A DNA stretch of 12,952 bases from Terana coerulea (taxonomy: Eukaryota; Basidiomycota; Agaricomycetes; Polyporales; Phanerochaetaceae): NCBI GenBank assembly GCA_024811115.1, contig JAKOGH010001121.1, forward strand, positions 1-12,952, read 5' to 3'. This document shows positions 7,216-12,952 of the stretch, one piece after another. Made by a program: the position numbers and the translations under genes. The notes beneath the pieces were generated by a model, which saw only the letters and a program-made list of their open reading frames with translations, was not told where the DNA came from and ran no database searches. Each line of letters opens with the position of its first letter. Position 1 is the first letter of the stretch.

Positions 7216-8006
7216 ACAAAGCTCGCCAGAGCCGTTTCCAAATTGTGATAGGCTCACTCCTTTATATCATGCTCGGTACACGACCGACATTGCGTACGCT
7301 GTCACAAAGCTCGCACAGTTCAGTGCGAACCCGTCTGAAGACCACCTGAACAGAGCGCTGTACATCTGCCGCTACCTGTCAGGCACTCGTAACTACACAC
7401 TCGAGTATGACGGCTCTTCCGGTTAGGCTTGGTGGCGTACACCGATGCAGATTGGGCGGCTGCTTCCAACCGCCGCTCTCAGACTGGCTTCCTGCTAATG
7501 CTTGCAGGAGGAGCCTTTAACTGAGCTCTTTCGCACAGAAGTCTGTAGCAACGTCGACTAAAGATGCCGAATACATGGCACTCAGCGACTGCTCCCGAGA
7601 AGTCATGTGGATTCGAAATATCCTCTCTGAACTCTTACAACTTCGAGAAAGTACCCATCTGCAGCACAACAACAGGGCGCTCTATTCGTCTCGGAAAATC
7701 CCGCATGAAAAGCGCACTAAGCACATCGACATTCGCTACCACTACATTCGCGATGTCGTCGGCTGGCCACGCGAAGTACTCTTCGTACCTGGCGTTGACA
7801 ATCCCGCAGATATCTTTACCAAGAATCTGGGCAGGGTCAAGATTGAGAAGTTCGACCAATGCTCGGACTTCGCATCGCTGCTAACTAGCGCGACTAAACC
7901 AGCGCAGGCAGTACGCCGTGCTAGGTTAGGAGGAGTGTTGAGTCAGATAGACGCCGTAAGCGCTCTGCTCACATCTTCTCTATTGTTCTACCAGGTTCCA
8001 CCATGA
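7216..8006 (+). pseudogene. pol (RH): copia RNase H and C-terminus of pol
   Basis: Connection segment: GSLLYIMLGTRPDIAYAVTK and NRALYICRYLSGTRNYTLEY. RNase H: VAYTDADWAAASNRRSQTGF (about 7432-7491), SVATSTKDAEYMALSDCSRE (about 7542-7601) and TKHIDIRYHYIRDVV, ending DNPADIFTKNLGRVKIEKFD as in other copia elements. Acidic catalytic residues of the DEDD type are visible in TDADWA and KDAEYMAL. RNase H removes RNA from the RNA-DNA hybrid. Stops near 7425 and 7520 show frame loss. The last frame runs through the polypurine tract and about 70 nt into the 3' LTR before its stop at 8004-8006. Confidence 0.88.
7923..7935 (+). other. Polypurine tract
   Basis: AGGTTAGGAGGAG abuts the TG of the 3' LTR. 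It is the only purine-rich run at the position where plus-strand DNA synthesis is primed. It is short and interrupted by TT. Confidence 0.6.
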
Positions 8007-8224
8007 CGATGCCTATTGTCTATTGTCCTGGTACCTATTTGTGTCTGTTTGTAGTACAGCCACCCAGTATTGTATATGCAGCCCTCTGCGCCATACTCTA
8101 ATAAGACTCTTACAACTCTCAACCCACTAACGTGTGTATTTACCAACCTACAGGTGAGTAACCATCCTAGCTTCCTCTAGGCCTCGGTAGGAGTGTACGC
8201 CGCCTGTATGCGCTGCACTCTACA
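7936..8224 (+). repeat. 3' LTR of the copia element
   Basis: About 289 nt, aligned end to end with 1867-2153. Visible differences: a T/C change in GGTAYCTA, three bases lost in the TATA region, CATACTCTAATAAG versus CATACATAATAAG, an extra base in GACTCTTAC, a divergent patch after CCCACT (about 8128-8141), an extra C in GCCGCCTG, and changes in the last 20 bases. The splice-donor-like CAG/GTGAGT is kept at 8151-8159. Confidence 0.92.
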
Positions 8225-8254
8225 ACGAGCACTGCTCACTCAAGTATTACGCCC

Positions 8255-8331
8255 CACCACCTCCTCCTCTACCCTCTACTCGCACCCTCTACCTTCTACT
8301 GCGTACCTTCCACTCTATACCCTCCCCTAGT
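8255..8331 (+). repeat. Pyrimidine-rich degenerate CTCTACC-type tract
   Basis: Imperfect repeats of CCTCTACC/CCTTCTACT follow the 3' LTR. No open frame or family motif is seen in 8225-8345. The tract occupies the place where intron 4 and exon 5 of paralogue B would be expected. Confidence 0.55.
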
Positions 8332-8345
8332 ATTCTCTCGTCAAT

Positions 8346-9107
8346 ATGGGGCGTTGTGTTGCATTCGTGACATCAACTTCGCCCGTGATGAGCAGTCTGC
8401 CGGTTCAAATCGACGTTATAGGCGCTACAACAGACATGATTGATTCGTCGGTACTGTGGTCAACAACCACGCGATGAGGGGAACTAGCGAGATCCTTGGC
8501 TCTATCGTAAGGCTAGTGCGAGTGAGTGATGTCAAACAATTAGTTTTGATGTTTTAAGAGCCACTTACTAACAGAATTTCGAAGGAAATCCGGATAAATT
8601 CGGAGGACTGCGACGCTATGACCCAGGAAGCTGGGATGTACGCCGAGATTCTTGCCATGCAGGAAACCGAAGAAAGTCAAGTTACCACTGAGTTTACGCA
8701 GTGGATCAAAACTTTCCGCAAGTAAGTACGCGCAGCTCCCCTTATGTTTACATGTCATTCATATTTCCCTAGGAGTCTCATAGGCGTTATCGAAACGCTA
8801 GTCACCTTAAAAGAGCAAGATCTGCTCACACGGATTCTGTACGCGGCTGAAAACAGTCGAAGGATAAAGGGGTGCAGGAGCAGCATGGGTACTGCGTTTT
8901 CTCTATTTCAGGTACGCAAAGTCAAGCTCTTATAACGAACACTTGAATGTACTTAGGCTCGCACCGTCCAGATGCAGACACATTGGCCTTGCTCGTCACC
9001 AACTACGTGTTGAGCGTTCGTTGAACGCGCTGCATGCCGTGTTTGGCGACGTTCCTACCGATGACCCAGGTCAGGGACATTCGGAAGGGTCTTTTGCAGG
9101 ACGTTGA
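8346..9107 (+). pseudogene. Fragment of a gene with an MLKL/HeLo-like helical N-terminal domain
   Basis: Exons read 8585-8721 and 8773-8911, joined by a canonical 51-nt intron (GTAAGT...CCCTAG) in matching phase. They give about 92 residues: INSEDCDAMTQEAGMYAEIL, TTEFTQWIKTFR, SLIGVIETLVTLKEQDLLTR and YAAENSRRIKGCRSSMGTAF. The pattern (NxEDC near the start; a heptad helix; R-I-L...EN..I..C...L..AF..FQ) resembles the four-helix N-terminal domains (MLKL-NTD/HeLo-like) placed before NACHT or kinase modules in basidiomycete immune-type proteins. Intron-like gaps 8522-8584 and 8912-8956 flank the pair. A candidate upstream exon (ATG 8474 or 8346) and a downstream exon (ARTVQMQTH, then LARHQLRVERSLNALHAVFG in another frame) need a frameshift. 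No NTPase or kinase follows, so I call it a remnant. Family assignment is by pattern only. Confidence 0.42.
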
Positions 9108-9291
9108 GCAGCGCTACAGTAGACCTTTAGATCATAGACGGCTCTCATTACTATTGTACTATATTGCATCTCTACCTTGTAACAACATGACACGCCTTTC
9201 ATCACCTCGCCCACTATCATTGCCGTTGCGTTAGTGCTCCTATGAATAACCGGCTCTCGGGGCATGCACTTGATGTTTGATGTCTGCTATG
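9108..9291. other. No recognisable feature
   Basis: AT-richer sequence between the helical-domain remnant and the dioxygenase ghost. The short open frames have no familiar motif, and no repeat or RNA gene is seen. Confidence 0.5.
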
Positions 9292-9330
9292 ACTCATGAA
9301 ATGCGCGTATCGCTCTCGTACAACTCATTA
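9292..9330 (+). pseudogene. Ghost fragment of a dioxygenase paralogue
   Basis: The frame at 9292-9327 reads THEMRVSLSYNS, matching THGYRLALSYNL of copy C (about 10660-10695), the segment with the 2OG-binding Arg. Fourteen bases (CGCTCTCGTACAAC) are identical. Neighbouring family motifs are not found on either side. It may be the last trace of the missing 3' half of paralogue B. Confidence 0.45.
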
Positions 9331-9742
9331 ACCACCAGTGGAAACGTCCAGGGCGTTCAGGCTGCTACATCTGAGCGCACGCACATATACGCCCGACCTG
9401 TCTCTGCCACTGTTGCTGAAACAAAAGCCCCAGCATAACTTGTAGGCGCTGTCTTGATGTCGACAGGCTGTACATGTTGTTTGTGACGAAGTTGCAAATG
9501 CTGCGTCGTAGATCATGGTTACGATTAGGGGCGCTAGCGACGCGTCGGACGAGTCTCGCGTGAGCCCGAGCGCGTGACGGGTATCTCCGTGAATGTGACT
9601 GGCGTGATGATTGATCTAAGCTGAGTAAGCAAACGCCGCTGCTGCTTCCTTGAAGCTCAGGTGAAACCCGTACCGCTACTAGCCCAGTGACAGAGTACTT
9701 TGCCGCTTGATCCCTATCTTCCGCATCCGTACGTCCCGAAGG
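9331..9742. other. Upstream region of paralogue C
   Basis: No coding motif is recognised in these 412 nt. An AGGGG element (stress-response type, 9527-9531) and a pyrimidine stretch (TCCCTATCTTCC, 9711-9722) shortly before the ATG are the only promoter-like hints. They are weak. Confidence 0.25.
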
Positions 9743-10154
9743 ATGTCTAGGGATACAGAAGATATGGCTCTAAGCAGGGAAGGCAGCGATGACGGTTCCG
9801 CTGACTCGGAATATTACGAAGAGCCGATTTACACCGACAGTATCAGGGTCAGTCGCTTTAAAGCCCTGAAGTTGCCCATCGCTTACTTCTAGGCTGTCGC
9901 AACAGTACCAGCTTGCAAAAGCTTTGACAGATAAGAAGGCAAAAATCAACGGAGCGTTTTCGTCGAGCAAGACATATCCAAACGCTCCTAACCCTGTGCT
10001 CAAAGTGTCAGACTTGGGGACAGTCGGGCTACCGCTCAGCACGCGCGAAGCCGAAGTTCTGAAGGCACGATGCGTACAGGCCCCGTTTGGTATGGGAGAA
10101 CGAACGGTAGTGGATAAAAACGTGCGCGACACTTGGGAGCTAGACGCGGACAAG

Positions 10155-10215
10155 GCTTGTTTTCTTTTTCTTCTCGATGTCATGGAGGAGCCCGCTAATG
10201 CCAGCGTATTTCCAG
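10155..10215 (+). other. Non-canonical GC-AG intron 2 of paralogue C
   Basis: Exon 2 is 83 codons in both A and C when cut after AAG 10154, and exon 3 starts at GTCGCTTTCGGC in the matching phase. That forces a GCTTGT donor and a TTTCCAG acceptor. Copies A and B use GT donors at this site. Confidence 0.55.
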
Positions 10216-10407
10216 GTCGCTTTCGGCAACCCGGCCTGGACCCAGTTCCTCACGGGCGTTTTGACTGACGTCTGCCAAACGCTTGGCGTAGATGAAAAGA
10301 CTTGTCAGCCCCGTATGGAGCTGTACAAGCTCTTATTATATGAGACAGGTCACAGTGAGCAATTCCATCTCGCTCTAATAACAGTAATTGATTATTGGAG
10401 TATGAAG

Positions 10408-10425
10408 CTTCCTTGCGCATGTTGA
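10408..10425 (+). other. 18-nt micro-exon of copy C (HxD region, reads H-V-D)
   Basis: It lies between introns 10355-10407 (GTGAGC...GAAG) and 10426-10478 (GTAAGT...CTGAC...GAGTAG), both 53 nt. It encodes FLAHV with one base before and GA after. The C at 10479 completes Asp, giving H-V-D-T-K-K-A-D-G, the family's iron-binding segment. Same length and phase as exon 4 in A and B. Confidence 0.72.
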
Positions 10426-12952
10426 GTAAGTATAGTGCTTTTTGCACTCCGTAATATGCCAGCTGACGGACTGAGTAGCACTAAGAAAGCGGACGGTATG
10501 TTTGCGACTATCGTAATAGTCCTACCGTCGGCCTTCAGCGGCGGCGAAGCGCATCTTGCGCATGGGAACCTCTCCGTCACATACGACTGCACAAGAAGCG
10601 AGCTCGACACGACAGTCTTGGCTTGGTACACCGACGTGAAACACGAGATCAAGCCAATCACCCATGGTTACCGGCTTGCGCTCTCGTACAACCTCATCCG
10701 AGGCGCCTCAGCTCCCCGCAGCACCGCGCCCGCGGGCTGGCCTGCTCTAGAGACCCTTTCGAACGCTCTTGCGAAATGGAAGGACCAGCCCGAGGTCACC
10801 AAGGACAGCCCAGAAAAGCTCATTTATCTGCTCGATCACAGCTATTCACAGGCAAACCTGAACGCGGCGGCTCTAAAGGGTGCCGATGCCCAAAAGGTCG
10901 CCATCCTGAATATGCTCGCCAAACAACACGACTTCGTCATGGGTTTAGCGCACGCGAGCTGCCACCTGAAAGGATACGCGGACGACGACGCAGCGTGGCA
11001 AGGCTCGGGCGAAGAAGACAGCCCGGACGAAGACAAGCTGGAGTTCGCGGAGGTGGAGGCGTATGAAATGCAGCTAACGCATTTTGTGGACATGGACGGG
11101 AAGGTCATCTCGGACCGGGTGGAGTACAACTCCCGTACAGAAACCGTCCCCGCAGACCTTTCCGACCGTCTGCAGAAGGGAAAATGCGACCGAACCGAAT
11201 ATGAGGGGTATATGGGCGATGTAAGCTCGCGTGGTGGTATTGACATGCAGCACGGCTGACAATGTGTGATACTTAGGGCGCCGGCTCCATGGAACGCTGT
11301 AAGTTCCTAAACTATGACTTACGCTATGTCTCACCGGCACGTAGGGTACAGGCGCACTGTCCCGTCATCTGGCCTGCTCGAAACAGTCTGCGTGTCCTCT
11401 ACAACGGTCCCTCGGGCTTTCAACGCGCTTGCCAGGAGGTCGAAAGCATGACTTCCACCGTGCCTTCAGCGGCAGAACGGCGGTTGGCGGAAGCCATTCT
11501 CAGTCGGAAAGACAAAGTCGGCAAGCCGGACCGGGCAGCGTTGGCAGTGGGAATGGTTGCGTGCAGATGGAAAAACCTGGCGCTTTGGCAGAAGGTCGTT
11601 GCGCTCTATGCGAAAGGTGGATTGGCGGCGTTCCCCGATGACTTTATGCTGGAAGGCCTCAAGCTGTTTGGCTTCCAGGCAGTCAGTCCAACGTAAGTAG
11701 ATTCGCTTCAATATCATTCAGACACTCACATGTCAATAGGTTTGAGCTTCTATTAGAACACGACCGACATGCTGGCTCGCGATTGTCTTTCTTGTCCTTC
11801 CTGGAGAGTCATTCTGAAGCCTCAAATATGTCGGCACTGCCACTCTTAGAACTCTGGGCTTGGGTCACCGAACAACGTAAGAAAGTGCTTCAAACCTTGA
11901 GAAAACTCGATAAGGCGGATGGAGAAGCAATCATCAAAGCTGTGCACGAGGTTGGCAACCTGCAACTTCTCAAAGACAGGTCTGTTCACCTCATTGACAC
12001 CGCAATGATGACTCACCCTTTATCAGCGTCTCGCCGCAGATGATGCCCATTGCCGACGCCGCATTCCTCCTGAATTTTGCTGGCGACATTTATGGAGATG
12101 AGCAACTTGCGGAGTCATCGGACAAGTCAGATATCGTGCACTCCTTACTCGAAGCCTCTATCGCCAAAGCTGGCTTCTTTGAGCCCAGACTACATCTCTA
12201 TCGAATGGGTGAACGGGTTCCGCCACATGTGGACTACTCTGCACTCACTCAAGCATACGTCCAGAAGTGCCTGGACTTTTGTTGCGACGCACTTATCGAG
12301 CGCATCATTGACCGCGTGATGGACACAGATGGGCTGCGCGAGATAAACGTGCGCGAGTGTGCGAGAGTCGTTATGCTGCCGCTTGTTGCGTTTTGCACCG
12401 AGAAGCTCGGAGAAGGCTTTCCTAAGCTACACGCATTGCGGACCAGGGCGGTCAGCACCCATATGGAGTGGATCGAGGAGCGGTCCGAGGCACTCGCAAT
12501 GGGCGATGAGACCGGACCCTTCTATGACATAGAGGTAACGAAGGAAGATATTCGCAAGCTCTTCAATGTGGGGTGGTCGATGCGCGATACGTGAGTGTCC
12601 GCATCCTACTTCGACGTGTATACACAATAACGTCAATTCGACACAGCGTGATACCCAGACTCGAAACCATGGAACCCACACATACAATCTGCCGCCTTAT
12701 TGTGGACGTCCTTCGAGAAAAACCCACTGAGCAGGACGTTCCTGCGACGCGTTGAGGTCTACGAGGGCCGTACCATGCACTCCGTGATTCTTTCATTTGC
12801 AGGGAAATACGCCGACGCCGCGCCTGTGCAGAAGAAGAAGGAAATCATGGACGCGTTTGAGTGGCTCCGATCCATCGGCCTGCCTGGGATGCGAAAGCAT
12901 CATCGACCGTTTTCTGGCCCCGGAAGCCGTGACGGATAGGTATCTCAAGAGA

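Larger units (their letters stand above)
1867..8224 (+). mobile_element. Ty1/copia LTR retrotransposon, full length, decayed
   Basis: The element is bounded by two LTRs of about 287-289 nt beginning TGTTGAG and ending CTACA. Inside, in order, are a primer site complementary to initiator tRNA, gag, protease (DSGAS), GAG-pre-integrase with an HHCC-type zinc motif, the integrase core, reverse transcriptase (YVDD) and RNase H, then a short polypurine tract. The PR-INT-RT-RH order defines Ty1/copia (Pseudoviridae) rather than Ty3. The reading frame changes many times in every domain, so this copy is not autonomous as written. The LTRs differ at roughly a dozen sites, so the insertion is not very recent. 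A clean target-site duplication is absent: TCGA precedes and ACGA follows. It sits at the 3' end of the micro-exon of paralogue B. Confidence 0.93.
9743..12952 (+). pseudogene. Prolyl-4-hydroxylase-like 2OG-Fe(II) dioxygenase paralogue C (eleven exons, three apparent frameshifts, runs off right edge)
   Basis: Exons: 9743-9847, 9906-10154, 10216-10354, 10408-10425, 10479-11220, 11277-11298, 11345-11692, 11740-11979, 12027-12590, 12647-12750, 12803-edge. Introns are 46-61 nt. Catalytic fold: HxD (His 10418-10420, Asp split 10424-10425/10479), KADGMFATIVIVLPSAFSGG, WYTDVKHEIKPI with distal His 10642-10644, and GYRLALSYNL with the 2OG-binding Arg 10672-10674. After this comes an acidic linker (GSGEEDSPDEDKLEFAEVEA) and YEGYMGD/GAGSMERW-YRRTV. 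A long helical C-terminal region follows (WAWVTEQRKKVLQTLRKLDK, KKKEIMDAFEWLRSIGLPG, IIDRFLAPEAVTDRYL). Frame breaks: one base short at the end of exon 3 (about 10350), one short after YRRTV (about 11361), one extra near 12890. Intron 2 has a GC donor. The iron and cofactor residues are intact, so this may be a functional gene misread at three places, or a young pseudogene. The alternative start at 9764 is also in frame. Confidence 0.78.

Noticed and set aside
1862..8229. Target-site duplication of the retroelement
   Set aside because: The flanks GTCGA and ACGAG share only CGA in register, too little to call.
8255..8331. Pyrimidine tract as exon 5 of copy B
   Set aside because: No frame resembles KADGMFAT or the following family motifs.
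1..12952. tRNA, rRNA genes or CRISPR arrays
   Set aside because: None seen. The tRNA-like match at 2154 is a primer site only, and no regularly spaced direct repeats occur.

Overview
The window looks like a piece of a filamentous basidiomycete genome, probably Agaricomycetes. The host genes are cut by many 45-64 nt GT-AG introns with CTAAC/CTGAC-like branch sites. The protein families (a large fungal prolyl-4-hydroxylase-like 2-oxoglutarate/Fe(II) dioxygenase and a Ty1/copia element with an HGHS-bearing Gag) fit that group. Everything here comes from reading the sequence and from remembered family motifs; no search was run.

Layout. (1) 1-883, minus strand: the N-terminal half of dioxygenase-like copy A, open through five exons but with two iron ligands replaced. 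(2) 884-1198: a shared divergent upstream region. (3) 1199-1866, plus strand: copy B, frameshifted and cut off exactly at the end of its fourth exon. (4) 1867-8224: a complete but decayed Ty1/copia LTR retrotransposon (LTR, half-tRNA primer site, gag, protease, integrase, RT, RNase H, polypurine tract, LTR). (5) 8225-9743: a pyrimidine-rich tract, remnants of a gene with an MLKL/HeLo-like helical N-terminal domain, and a ghost of the dioxygenase gene. (6) 9743-12952, plus strand: copy C, eleven exons running off the right edge, with three apparent one-base frameshifts.

The core theme is a small array of paralogous dioxygenase-like genes. All three copies share the same exon plan. It includes an 18-nt micro-exon that carries the iron-binding HxD motif and splits the Asp codon across an intron. 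Copy A keeps an open frame while losing metal ligands, copy B is broken by indels and the retroelement, and copy C keeps the iron and 2-oxoglutarate residues but is frameshifted.

The retroelement has its own points of interest. Its primer-binding site matches the anticodon region of initiator tRNA-Met, as in Drosophila copia. Intron-like sequences inside gag and at the gag-pol junction would fuse Gag to Pol only when spliced. A splice donor in the LTR pairs with an acceptor at the primer site. Many frameshifts, in the element and in copy C, look like single-base losses within short runs, so sequencing error should be weighed against true decay.
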